Positions 33,341 through 41,423 of a DNA stretch of 64,000 nucleotides are shown one piece after another (the stretch's first letter is position 1; every line of letters starts with the position of its first letter). The DNA is from Ohtaekwangia sp035628875 (GTDB lineage Bacteria; Bacteroidota; Bacteroidia; Cytophagales; Cyclobacteriaceae). Position numbers and translations under genes: made by a program. Where the stretch lies: NCBI GenBank assembly GCA_035628875.1, contig DASPIZ010000159.1:5863-69862 (forward strand), in the 5' to 3' direction. Below the pieces are notes generated by a model. The model saw nothing but the letters and a program-made list of their open reading frames with translations. It was not told where the DNA came from and searched no databases.

Positions 33341-34150
33341 ATGTCTTCTGTGCTTACCCTGAGTGAAATCTACATTTACCCTGTTAAGTCTCTGGGTGGA
33401 ATTCGCCTAACCAACGCTCAGATGCGATCAAAAGGATTGGAATTTGACCGCCGATGGATGCTAATTGATGGAGAAGGCAAATTCATGACACAACGGACTA
33501 CCCCGGAACTGGCGCTTTTCCGGTTGCAGTTAAACCAAAAGTATTTTAATATAACCTTTGGCGGACATTCCATTCAACTTACCACCGAAAGTACCTCGAC
33601 GTCGGGAACAATAAAAACCAAGGTATGGGATGATGATGTGATTGTAAACGAGGTAAGTCGCGTACATTCAGAATGGTTTTCTGATATGCTTAAAACACAA
33701 TGTAAGCTTGTCCATTTCCCGGAAGAAAACACCAGGCCGGTAGAGTCAAAATTCCAGGTCAACAATGAGCATGTGAGTTTGGCAGATGCCTTTCCGTTTT
33801 TAATTATTGGGCAGGCATCTCTTGATGATTTAAATAGCCGGCTTACCACGCCTCTACCCATTAACAGGTTCAGGCCTAATTTTGTTATTACAGGTGGGGC
33901 GCCTTATGAAGAAGACACCTGGAAAAGCTTTAAGATTGGTTCAAATGAATTTATGGGGACAAAACCCTGTGCACGCTGCAACATTCCAACGATTGATCAG
34001 GATACGATCCAACGAAGTGCCGAGCCATCGAAGACACTTGCAACGTATCGAAAGAAAAACAATAAGATTCTCTTCGGACAAAATGCAATTTCATTAACAA
34101 CAGGGGAAATAAAAGAGGGAGATCATGTTTCTGTATTGGGTTATCAATAA
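33341..34150 (+). CDS. MOSC domain protein (YcbX/mARC-like)
   Basis: 269 residues from ATG 33341. An N-terminal MOSC_N barrel (SEIYIYPVKSLGGIRLTNAQM, then LEFDRRWMLIDGEGKFMTQRT) is followed by a C-terminal MOSC domain. Near residue 210 it carries KPCARCNIPTID, the position of the cysteine that binds the molybdenum cofactor in mARC and YcbX. The family reduces N-hydroxylated compounds or handles sulfurated Moco. It heads a same-strand run that ends with XdhC and a MobA-like transferase, so a molybdenum role fits. Confidence 0.88.
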   Translation: MSSVLTLSEIYIYPVKSLGGIRLTNAQMRSKGLEFDRRWMLIDGEGKFMTQRTTPELALFRLQLNQKYFNITFGGHSIQLTTESTSTSGTIKTKVWDDDVIVNEVSRVHSEWFSDMLKTQCKLVHFPEENTRPVESKFQVNNEHVSLADAFPFLIIGQASLDDLNSRLTTPLPINRFRPNFVITGGAPYEEDTWKSFKIGSNEFMGTKPCARCNIPTIDQDTIQRSAEPSKTLATYRKKNNKILFGQNAISLTTGEIKEGDHVSVLGYQ

Positions 34151-34174
34151 ATTTGCATCCTTCTGCCCTTAACT

Positions 34175-34708
34175 ATGACCGCTCTCTATCTCAAAGCCAT
34201 TCACATTATTTTTATTGTTACCTGGTTTGCCGGACTTTTTTATATCCCCAGGTTGTTTATCAATATTATAGAAGCTCATGAAAAACCAGAACCGGAGAAA
34301 ACCATTTTAACAAAGCAACTGAAAATCATGGCGTCGCGGCTGTGGTTTGCTATTACGTGGCCGTCAGCGATAATAACTTTGCTTATGGGCACAAGTCTGA
34401 TCATCAACAACCCCTCCTGGCTACAATTTGGTTTCATGCATATTAAACTAACACTGGTGGTTGTTTTATACGCTTATCATTTTTCGCTACACATTATCTT
34501 TAAACAACTTCAAAGGGATGTTGTTAAATACAGATCCCAGCAGATGCGTATCTGGAATGAAGTAGCAACCTTATTACTGATCAGCATTGTTTTTTTAATT
34601 GTATTGAAAAATGCTTTGAGCATGGCATGGGGTATCAGTGGTTTACTGGTAATCACTGCCGCCATTATGATTGGAATTAAATTATATAAGAAACATAGAA
34701 GTAAATAA
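34175..34708 (+). CDS. HemJ/CopD-like integral membrane protein
   Basis: 177 residues with four membrane helices. Starts MTALYLKAIHIIFIVTWFAGLFYIPRLF, which is the pattern of HemJ-type protoporphyrinogen IX oxidases, with the conserved His10 and the FYIPRLF stretch. CopD-family copper transporters share the fold. Haem synthesis (HemJ) would suit the two cytochromes c nearby, and CopD-type copper handling would suit the SCO protein next door. The sequence alone does not settle the function. Gap to the MOSC gene is 24 bases. Confidence 0.75.
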   Translation: MTALYLKAIHIIFIVTWFAGLFYIPRLFINIIEAHEKPEPEKTILTKQLKIMASRLWFAITWPSAIITLLMGTSLIINNPSWLQFGFMHIKLTLVVVLYAYHFSLHIIFKQLQRDVVKYRSQQMRIWNEVATLLLISIVFLIVLKNALSMAWGISGLLVITAAIMIGIKLYKKHRSK

Positions 34709-34710
34709 TT

Positions 34711-35346
34711 ATGACACGCAGGAGATGGACCCGTTTAGTGATGGGCTTGTTTATTATTTCAGGATGGATGCTTACTTCCTGTATTCAGGAGAAACCACTT
34801 CCGATTTTAGGTGAACGCGATGTTCAGGGTACAGATACGATATATCATACAATTGCTGATTTTAGGTTCATAGATCAGGACAGCAACATTGTATCAAAGG
34901 AGACTTTTAAAAATAAAATTTATGTAGCAGACTTCTTCTTTACCTCATGCCGTTCCATTTGTCCGAAAATGAAAACCCAGATGCTTCGGGTGTATGATAA
35001 AATTGAACAAGAACCCGATGTTTTGCTTCTCAGTCATACGATTGATCCCGAATATGACACCGTAGGCCTGCTCCATGATTACGCGGAACGTCTGGGTGTA
35101 AAAAGTAACAAATGGCATTTTGTTACTGGTAATAAAGATGACATCTATAACATTGCACAAACCAGCTATTTCGCTACCGCCATGGAAGATAAGTCTGAAC
35201 CTGATGGGTTTCTTCATAGCGGGGCCTTTCTACTCATTGATAAACACAGCCGCATCCGTGGTAAGTATGACGGCACCAAAGAAGAAGATGTAAACCGGTT
35301 AATCGCGGACATCAAAAGACTTCAGCGTGAAAATAGTCAGCAATAA
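34711..35346 (+). CDS. SCO1/SenC family copper-binding thioredoxin-fold lipoprotein
   Basis: 211 residues. A lipobox-like LTSC at 21-24 predicts a lipoprotein anchored outside the inner membrane. The CxxxC copper motif C80-R-S-I-C84 and the distal His H169 (GFLHSGAF) complete the metal site. SCO proteins deliver Cu to CuA of cytochrome oxidase or act as thiol reductants. It lies between the HemJ-like gene and a cytochrome c, and its stop overlaps the cytochrome start. Confidence 0.92.
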   Translation: MTRRRWTRLVMGLFIISGWMLTSCIQEKPLPILGERDVQGTDTIYHTIADFRFIDQDSNIVSKETFKNKIYVADFFFTSCRSICPKMKTQMLRVYDKIEQEPDVLLLSHTIDPEYDTVGLLHDYAERLGVKSNKWHFVTGNKDDIYNIAQTSYFATAMEDKSEPDGFLHSGAFLLIDKHSRIRGKYDGTKEEDVNRLIADIKRLQRENSQQ

Positions 35347-35798
35347 TGAATAGCCGTATTGTCAGGTTTGTCTTAACAACATTGGTAGTCTTCGCTTGTC
35401 TTTATATTCAGCGATGCACGCCGGGAACGGACAACAAGTCATCTACGAAACTCAAACAATACTACGTTAAAGGAGAAGCGCTTTACATTACTTACTGCAG
35501 CAACTGTCATCAGAAGGACGGCTCAGGTCTAGGTCTATTATATCCTCCGTTAAACAAATCGGACTATATGTCGTCGCGACGTCAGGATGTAATTTGCCTT
35601 ATCAAGTATGGCCTGCAAGGTGAAATTATTGTGAACGGAAAAGGTTACAACAAACCCATGCCGCCACTTCCTAGGCTTACTGATCTTGAGATCGCAGAAA
35701 TTGCCACCTACATCTACAATACCTGGTCACATCAGGAAGGGTTAATCGATGTAAAGGAAGTATCCGGCACACTATCTCAGTGTAAGGATCTGCAATAG
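35346..35798 (+). CDS. Cytochrome c, single haem (copy 1)
   Basis: 150 residues. A hydrophobic N-terminal export segment (residues about 7-21) is followed by C24, perhaps lipidated though the preceding residues are not a standard lipobox. The haem motif is CSNCH at 51-55; the axial Met is likely in KPMPPLP near 103. It shares PPLxKSDY, IxxGLxGEIxVNGKxYN and LTDxEI with the cytochrome at 38798-39217, so the two are paralogues flanking the Mo hydroxylase. It is predicted to be periplasmic. Confidence 0.9.
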   Translation: MNSRIVRFVLTTLVVFACLYIQRCTPGTDNKSSTKLKQYYVKGEALYITYCSNCHQKDGSGLGLLYPPLNKSDYMSSRRQDVICLIKYGLQGEIIVNGKGYNKPMPPLPRLTDLEIAEIATYIYNTWSHQEGLIDVKEVSGTLSQCKDLQ

Positions 35799-36073
35799 AA
35801 ATTATCAACCTGCTCCCCGCCGTTAAAACTTCACACAACTTTAAGTATTCTGTTAATAAATTGTTAATCCCTATCCCTAGTGGAAGCATTTCAACATGAA
35901 CCAGTTTAAATTTAGGATAAACAAATTGTATGGGTTAACAATATAAGGGGTGCTGCATTAAAACCATTCAAATTCGAAAATTGGTTTTTATCAAATTCAT
36001 TGTGCCTCTCAAACCGTATCCCGGTAACACGATATAAAAATTTTGTACCTTTCATTATAACCAACTCATTCCT

Positions 36074-36550
36074 ATGGCTTCACTCACCTTAAAAATCAAC
36101 AGTAAAAACCACACCGTAGAGGTCGATCCTAAAATGCCTTTGCTGTGGGCAATCCGTGAAGTGGGATTAACCGGAACCAAATACGGTTGTGGAATTGCGC
36201 AATGTGGCGCCTGTACCGTTCATTTAGAAGGCACACCGGTTCGTTCTTGCTCTATTCCAGTTTCTGCAGCTGCGAACAAAAACATCACCACGGTGGAAGG
36301 GTTATCGGATGACAACTCGCATCCGGTACAACAAGCGTGGATACTTGAACAAGTTCCTCAATGCGGCTATTGCCAGTCTGGACAGATTATGGCGGCTACC
36401 GCGCTTCTGAAGCGTAATCCTACTCCTACTGATAAAGACATTGATACTGCCATGCAAGGTCATATCTGTCGGTGTGGTACGTATCCGCGTATCCGCAAAG
36501 CGATTAAAAAGGCATCGGTTCTTATGTCGCAAAAAGCAAGCTCGAAATAA
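36074..36550 (+). CDS. 2Fe-2S subunit of a molybdenum hydroxylase (isoquinoline 1-oxidoreductase alpha type)
   Basis: 158 residues. The plant-ferredoxin-like cluster has C39, C44, C47 and C59 (GCGIAQCGACTVHL). The second, all-helical cluster has C97 and C100 (CGYCQSG) with C132 and C134 (HICRCGTYPRI). This is the small subunit of two-component xanthine-oxidase-family enzymes that lack an FAD subunit and pass electrons to cytochrome c. The large subunit starts 22 bases later. A gap of 275 bases before it probably holds its promoter; a TACCTTTC sequence is present (about 36049-36056). Confidence 0.94.
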   Translation: MASLTLKINSKNHTVEVDPKMPLLWAIREVGLTGTKYGCGIAQCGACTVHLEGTPVRSCSIPVSAAANKNITTVEGLSDDNSHPVQQAWILEQVPQCGYCQSGQIMAATALLKRNPTPTDKDIDTAMQGHICRCGTYPRIRKAIKKASVLMSQKASSK

Positions 36551-36572
36551 CCCTCATCTAAATTCACGAACC

Positions 36573-38738
36573 ATGAATACCTCTGAAAATAATATTTCGC
36601 GCAGAAACTTCATCAAGCTATCCGGAATAACAGGCGCTGCTTTGTCTTTGGGTTTCTTTACAGTAGCATCTGGTAAAGACTCTCAAATCATAAAAAAGGA
36701 AGCAGCAGATTCTCTCGGCATAGAACTTAATGCCTGGATGTCGATCGACAAAACAGGAAGAGTTACGATCATTAACCATCGCTCAGAAATGGGCCAGGGA
36801 TCATTTCAATCTGTCCCGCAGATGATCGCGGAAGAACTGGAGGTTGACCTTGCAAAGGTCAATATTGTTTTTGCTCAGGGAAGTCAAACAAAATATGGCA
36901 GCCAGATAACAGGTGGTAGTTCGACCATACGCGGTAGTTATATGAAGTTAATGCAACTTGGTGCTACCGCAAGGGAAATGCTTATCGAGGCAGCAGCGAA
37001 AAACTTAAATGTTGATAAATCGGAATGCTTTGCTGAAAATGGTGAGGTTACTCACCGACCAACAGGGCGCAAGGTTGGATACGGTGATGTTGTTGAAGAC
37101 GCCGCTAAACTTCAGCCCCGTCAGGATGTGACTGTAAAAAATCCGAAGGATTATAAAATCATCCGTAAGCCACTTCAACGTCAGGATACTCCGCTAAAAG
37201 TAAACGGCACTGCGATCTTTGGTCTCGATAAAAAAATACCGGGCATGCTATACGCCGTGGTCGAGCGCAACCAGCGATTCCTTGGAAAAGTAAAAAGCTT
37301 TGATGACACTGAAGCGAAGGCTGTGCCCGGAGTTAAGCATGTTTTAAAAGTGCAGATGAATGTATTCGCACACAAACGTGAAGGAGTTGCCGTTGTCGCG
37401 GATAACTTATGGGCGGCCATGCAAGGAAGAAAAGCGCTTAAAGTTGAATGGGATGACTCCGGTTTTGATCATCCAAACACTGCGCAACTTTATACCAGGA
37501 TGCGTGAAGACTTGATGAAAAAACCACTCTCCTTTAAAACAAAAGGTAATGTTGACATGGTGTTTGAAAAAGCTGAGAAGAAAATCGAAGCTGTGTACGA
37601 AACACCATATCAGGCACACGGCGCCATGGAACCATTAAATTGTATTGCTCACTTCAAAGATAATAAGTGCGAAATATGGGGGCCGATTCAGGGTCCGGAC
37701 TGGGTCCAAAAAGATGTTGCCCCGATGCTTGGTATCAAGCCGGAGGATTTAACTGTCAATATGACTTTCCTGGGTGGAGCCTTTGGACGAAAAGCATTCC
37801 TAGACTACCCGCATGAAGCCGCGGTGATTTCCAAAGCGATCAATGCACCTGTTCAGGTTGTCTGGACGCGCGAAGATGATATGAATCAGGGGCCATTCCG
37901 GCCAGGCATGGTATATCAATGCAAGGGCGCAATTAGCAATGATGGTCGCATAGAAGCATTTGAAACAAAGATGGCCGGGCAAAACATGGGCCATCAAAAT
38001 CCAGGAGCAGATAAATTGTCTTACAATTCGAGTGTAACCGAAGGATTTTTGGAAACATACGAAGACAGTATCCCGAATTTTAGTTTTGGTGATATTCCGT
38101 TAGAATCACCGATACCTGTGATGTGGTGGCGGTCAGTATACTCATCTACGAATGGGTTCGCTTTCGAAAGTTTCATGGATGAACTGGCTGTGACTGCTGG
38201 TAAAGATCCCCTGGAATTCCGGAAGCAACATTTCTGGAATGGCCGATATCATCAGCTGGCCACTAAACTGGAAGAAGTTAGCGGATGGAAATCGAGGGAG
38301 AAGAAATCGGGTTATGGCATAGCGATTACCGAATGTTTTGGAAGTATCGTGGGCGAAGTTGTTAAGGTTTCAAAAACAGGGGCAGGTAAAGTCAAGATTG
38401 ATAAAGTATGGGCTGTAATGGACTGCGGCTGGTACGTAAACCCTGACATCATTAAAGCGCAAATAGAGGGAAGTATCATCATGGCATTAGGTGCGGCGGT
38501 TACACATGAAACGACCTTTGCTGAAGGAAAAGCTGTTCATCAAAATTTCAATACGTACAAAATGCCACGCATTTCAGAAACACCTGAGATTGAAATGCAT
38601 ATTATGGAAAACGAAGAAAAAGCTGGTGGTGTAGGCGAACCGGCGCTTCCGCCTTTTGCTGCTGCGTTAACGAATGCAATTTTCGACCTTACCGGAAAAA
38701 GAATCAGAAAGCTACCTTTTAAATTAGACGAAGTTTAA
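36573..38738 (+). CDS. Molybdopterin-binding subunit of a Tat-exported molybdenum hydroxylase (isoquinoline 1-oxidoreductase beta type)
   Basis: 721 residues from ATG 36573; the frame stays open upstream through the iron-sulfur gene, but that part is not coding. A twin-arginine signal (SRRNFIKLSG at 9-18, then GAALSLGF) directs folded export. The Mo domains follow, with GAMEPLNCIAHF, TFLGGAFGRKAF and, near the C terminus, GGVGEP whose E689 matches the catalytic Glu of xanthine-oxidase-family enzymes. The substrate (aldehyde, N-heterocycle or other) cannot be read. Electrons likely go via the 2Fe-2S subunit to a cytochrome c. Confidence 0.93.
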   Translation: MNTSENNISRRNFIKLSGITGAALSLGFFTVASGKDSQIIKKEAADSLGIELNAWMSIDKTGRVTIINHRSEMGQGSFQSVPQMIAEELEVDLAKVNIVFAQGSQTKYGSQITGGSSTIRGSYMKLMQLGATAREMLIEAAAKNLNVDKSECFAENGEVTHRPTGRKVGYGDVVEDAAKLQPRQDVTVKNPKDYKIIRKPLQRQDTPLKVNGTAIFGLDKKIPGMLYAVVERNQRFLGKVKSFDDTEAKAVPGVKHVLKVQMNVFAHKREGVAVVADNLWAAMQGRKALKVEWDDSGFDHPNTAQLYTRMREDLMKKPLSFKTKGNVDMVFEKAEKKIEAVYETPYQAHGAMEPLNCIAHFKDNKCEIWGPIQGPDWVQKDVAPMLGIKPEDLTVNMTFLGGAFGRKAFLDYPHEAAVISKAINAPVQVVWTREDDMNQGPFRPGMVYQCKGAISNDGRIEAFETKMAGQNMGHQNPGADKLSYNSSVTEGFLETYEDSIPNFSFGDIPLESPIPVMWWRSVYSSTNGFAFESFMDELAVTAGKDPLEFRKQHFWNGRYHQLATKLEEVSGWKSREKKSGYGIAITECFGSIVGEVVKVSKTGAGKVKIDKVWAVMDCGWYVNPDIIKAQIEGSIIMALGAAVTHETTFAEGKAVHQNFNTYKMPRISETPEIEMHIMENEEKAGGVGEPALPPFAAALTNAIFDLTGKRIRKLPFKLDEV

Positions 38739-38797
38739 CACCATGGAAGCCCAGTCTGCCTTACAGATTGGGTTCTTTATTTGCATAATCGAACGAC

Positions 38798-39217
38798 ATG
38801 AACCGAATTATTAACTCACGGATATTCATAGTACTCTTACTTACTTTGATGGCATTGCCTTTTTTAAGCTTACAACAAAATAAGTTTGATTTAAAGGCCA
38901 GTATAACCCGCGGGAAGGAAATATACAATGTACAATGCATGAGTTGCCACATGGAGAACGGCGAAGGACTAGAGGGTGCTTTTCCCCCGTTGGCAAAATC
39001 CGATTACTTAATGGCCGATCAGAAAAGAGCAGTCCATCAGATTCTTAACGGTTTGTCGGGTGAAATAACCGTCAATGGCAAAACTTACAATGGCGACATG
39101 CCGGCATTTGATCTTACAGATGAAGAAGTAAGTGATGTTTTAAATTATGTACAAAACAGCTGGGGTAATAAAGCAGAAGCTGTAAGGCCTGATGATGTTA
39201 AGGCACTCCGAAATTAA
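38798..39217 (+). CDS. Cytochrome c, single haem (copy 2)
   Basis: 139 residues. A signal anchor at about 8-26 precedes the haem motif C47-M-S-C50-H51. The likely axial Met is in GDMPAFD near 108. It is a paralogue of the cytochrome at 35346-35798. It is a plausible electron acceptor for the hydroxylase encoded 60 bases upstream; this is inferred from position and from the known partners of the family. Confidence 0.9.
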   Translation: MNRIINSRIFIVLLLTLMALPFLSLQQNKFDLKASITRGKEIYNVQCMSCHMENGEGLEGAFPPLAKSDYLMADQKRAVHQILNGLSGEITVNGKTYNGDMPAFDLTDEEVSDVLNYVQNSWGNKAEAVRPDDVKALRN

Positions 39218-39226
39218 TTATGCGGT

Positions 39227-40417
39227 ATGAAGGACTTAAAAACTGTAGTGAGTGAATACCACCGGGTCGATTTATCAAAGCTCAAAGCAGCACTCGCAAC
39301 GGTGGTGCAGGTTAGGGGTTCATCTTACCGGAGTCCAGGCGCGCGTATGGTGATCACAGAAGATGGGAAATGGGTGGGTTCAATCAGTGGTGGTTGCCTT
39401 GAAGGTGATGCTTTACGAAAAGCACGCCAGGTAATGAACAGCAATATTCCAATGACTGTTACCTATGACACGCACGAGGAGAGCAATCAAAATTTAGGCA
39501 TTGGGTTGGGCTGCAATGGCGTGATTGACGTGCTGATTGAACCTATTTCTGCGCATAGTGACAACGTTATACATTGTTTTGAATCTTTAATCGAAACCGA
39601 AAGACCATTGGCTCTTGCCACCATTTTTGACGGTTCGTCCTCAATCGGAGATAAATTGCTTATTAATGAAGAAAAGGAGATCATCTATTCCTTCAAAGAT
39701 GGTGCGCTTACAAACCTTGTGATCAACGATCTGCTTTCCGTTTTCACAACGCAGAATTCAGAAGCCAGAAAATATGCATTGCATCATAGTTCGATATCTG
39801 TTTTCCTCGAGCTTATACAACCTACACTTTCAATAATAATTTTTGGCGGCGGATTTGATGCACGCCCTGTAAGTCACCTTGCCAAATCGCTGGGATGGAA
39901 TGTTACTGTAACGGATGAATGTGTAGCGCATATAGCGCCGTTGTTTTTTCCCACAGCGGATAAACTTTCATTATGTCACCGGCAATGGATTGATCGTGAT
40001 TTTAAAATCACACCTTATACTGCGTGTATCTTGATGTCACATAACTATGAGTACGACCGTGACGTGCTGAAAAAGCTTATTTATACTGAAACACCATACA
40101 TCGGAATACTTGGTCCGCGCAAACGCTTTGAGAAAATGATGACCGATTTCAAAGCGGATACCCTTGAATTACCATCCTCGGCATTACAACGAATTCATTC
40201 ACCCATCGGTCTTGATATTGGTGCAGAAGCTCCGGATGAGATTGCAGTTGCTATCATAGCGGAGATCCAGAGTAAGTTCTCTAATCGCTCTGGCGGATTC
40301 CTCCGTTATCGAACCGGACCAATACATAAACGCGATTCAGTTTCAGATCAGGTCTTTAAACAAGTCTACCTTAACAAAACGCGTAGCGAAATCAATCCGG
40401 ATACCAGTTACGGTTAA
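39227..40417 (+). CDS. XdhC/CoxI family protein
   Basis: 396 residues. The N-terminal XdhC_CoxI domain has GSSYRSPGARMVI at 31-43 and GSISGGCLEGD at 51-61. A C-terminal Rossmann domain begins IIIFGGGFDARPVSHLAKSLG near 205. XdhC proteins bind molybdenum cofactor, help its sulfuration and insert it into xanthine-oxidase-family apoenzymes. Nine bases separate it from the cytochrome, so it is almost surely in the same operon as the hydroxylase. Confidence 0.92.
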   Translation: MKDLKTVVSEYHRVDLSKLKAALATVVQVRGSSYRSPGARMVITEDGKWVGSISGGCLEGDALRKARQVMNSNIPMTVTYDTHEESNQNLGIGLGCNGVIDVLIEPISAHSDNVIHCFESLIETERPLALATIFDGSSSIGDKLLINEEKEIIYSFKDGALTNLVINDLLSVFTTQNSEARKYALHHSSISVFLELIQPTLSIIIFGGGFDARPVSHLAKSLGWNVTVTDECVAHIAPLFFPTADKLSLCHRQWIDRDFKITPYTACILMSHNYEYDRDVLKKLIYTETPYIGILGPRKRFEKMMTDFKADTLELPSSALQRIHSPIGLDIGAEAPDEIAVAIIAEIQSKFSNRSGGFLRYRTGPIHKRDSVSDQVFKQVYLNKTRSEINPDTSYG

Positions 40418-40431
40418 TCATCGCATCTTCT

Positions 40432-41019
40432 ATGCATATCGTCACAATTGTTCTGGCGGCAGGTTCTTCGTCCAGGATGGGCACATCAAAGCAACTGCTC
40501 GACATAAAGGGAGAACCCATGTTAGTGCAAACAGTTAAAACGGTACTGGCTTGCAAAACAGAAAATATTGTTGTGGTTCTAGGATCGCAGGCAGCACACC
40601 ATGCTAAATTATTGGAAGCATTACCTGTAGATGTAATTGAAAATCCTGTCTGGAACAAAGGCATTGGAAGTTCCATCAAGAAAGGACTTACTCACGCCCT
40701 GACCATGGAACCAAACACCGATGGCGTATTGTTTTTAGTTTGTGATCAACCTTACCTTACTGGAGAATTAGTCAACGCGTTTATCAAATACAATGGCAGC
40801 AAATCAATTTTTTCCGCCTACTATGATGGATCACCAGGTGTACCGGCATTGTTTACAAAGAAACACTTTAATGAGATCTTAGCGCTAGAAGACCACCTGG
40901 GTGCAAAAAAAATCATTCAAAATCATTTAGATGAAACTGACTTTATCGACTTTTCCAGGGGAATGATTGATCTCGATACGCCTGAGGATTATCAGAATTA
41001 CCTAAAGCAAGCCGATTAA
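40432..41019 (+). CDS. MobA-like NTP transferase (molybdenum cofactor cytidylyl- or guanylyltransferase)
   Basis: 195 residues. The nucleotide-binding loop LAAGSSSRMGTSKQLL is at 8-23, with Lys20 as the conserved base-contact lysine. VCDQPYLT near 104 and GSPGVPALFTKKHF near 133 follow the MocA pattern. It converts Mo-molybdopterin to the dinucleotide (CTP for MocA, as used by xanthine-oxidase-type enzymes). It is the last gene of the accessory block, closed by a bidirectional terminator. Confidence 0.9.
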   Translation: MHIVTIVLAAGSSSRMGTSKQLLDIKGEPMLVQTVKTVLACKTENIVVVLGSQAAHHAKLLEALPVDVIENPVWNKGIGSSIKKGLTHALTMEPNTDGVLFLVCDQPYLTGELVNAFIKYNGSKSIFSAYYDGSPGVPALFTKKHFNEILALEDHLGAKKIIQNHLDETDFIDFSRGMIDLDTPEDYQNYLKQAD

Positions 41020-41025
41020 CAAAAA

Positions 41026-41050
41026 AGCCTTCACATACAATGCGAAGGCT
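41026..41050. terminator. Bidirectional terminator between the MobA-like gene and rpsJ
   Basis: AGCCTTC (41026-41032) pairs with GAAGGCT (41044-41050), and CAT/ATG continues the stem inside. It is preceded on the plus strand by six A, so the minus-strand transcript ends in TTTTTT. It serves the rpsL-rpsJ operon and, more weakly, the plus-strand block. Confidence 0.82.
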
Positions 41051-41074
41051 CCTTGTTATTTATTGAAGTAGTTA

Positions 41075-41380
41075 CTATACTTTGATTTCAACATCAACAC
41101 CACTTGGTAGCTCAAGCTTCATCAGGGCATCTACCGTTTTCGCGCTGTTTGAATAAATATCAACCAACCGCTTATAAGTACAAAGCTGAAATTGTTCACG
41201 TGATTTTTTGTTAACGTGTGGTGAACGAAGCACGGTGAATTTTTCTTTCTCAGTAGGGAGCGGAATTGGTCCGCTTACTACGGCGCCTGTAGCTTTAACT
41301 GCCCGAACGATCTTCTCAGAAGACTTGTCCACAAGATTGTGATCGTAAGACTTTAATTTGATTCTGATTTTTTGGTTCAT
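41075..41380 (-). CDS. rpsJ: 30S ribosomal protein S10
   Basis: 101 residues. MNQKIRIKLKSYDHNLVDKS opens the protein, and the signature GPIPLPTEKEKFTVLRSPHVNKKSREQF is intact. S10 also serves as NusE in antitermination. It is the last gene of the str-type operon here, 43 bases after fusA, and ends at a terminator instead of continuing into rplC. Confidence 0.98.
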   Translation of the reverse strand: MNQKIRIKLKSYDHNLVDKSSEKIVRAVKATGAVVSGPIPLPTEKEKFTVLRSPHVNKKSREQFQLCTYKRLVDIYSNSAKTVDALMKLELPSGVDVEIKV

Positions 41381-41423
41381 AGTTGTTGGTTGAGGATATC
41401 GCCTAAATCCTATTCGTGTTTAT

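Noticed and set aside
36441..36572. Upstream extension of the Mo-subunit frame over the 2Fe-2S gene
   Set aside because: The overlapped part reads as an out-of-frame shadow of conserved cysteine motifs, and the ATG at 36573 gives a clean Tat signal.
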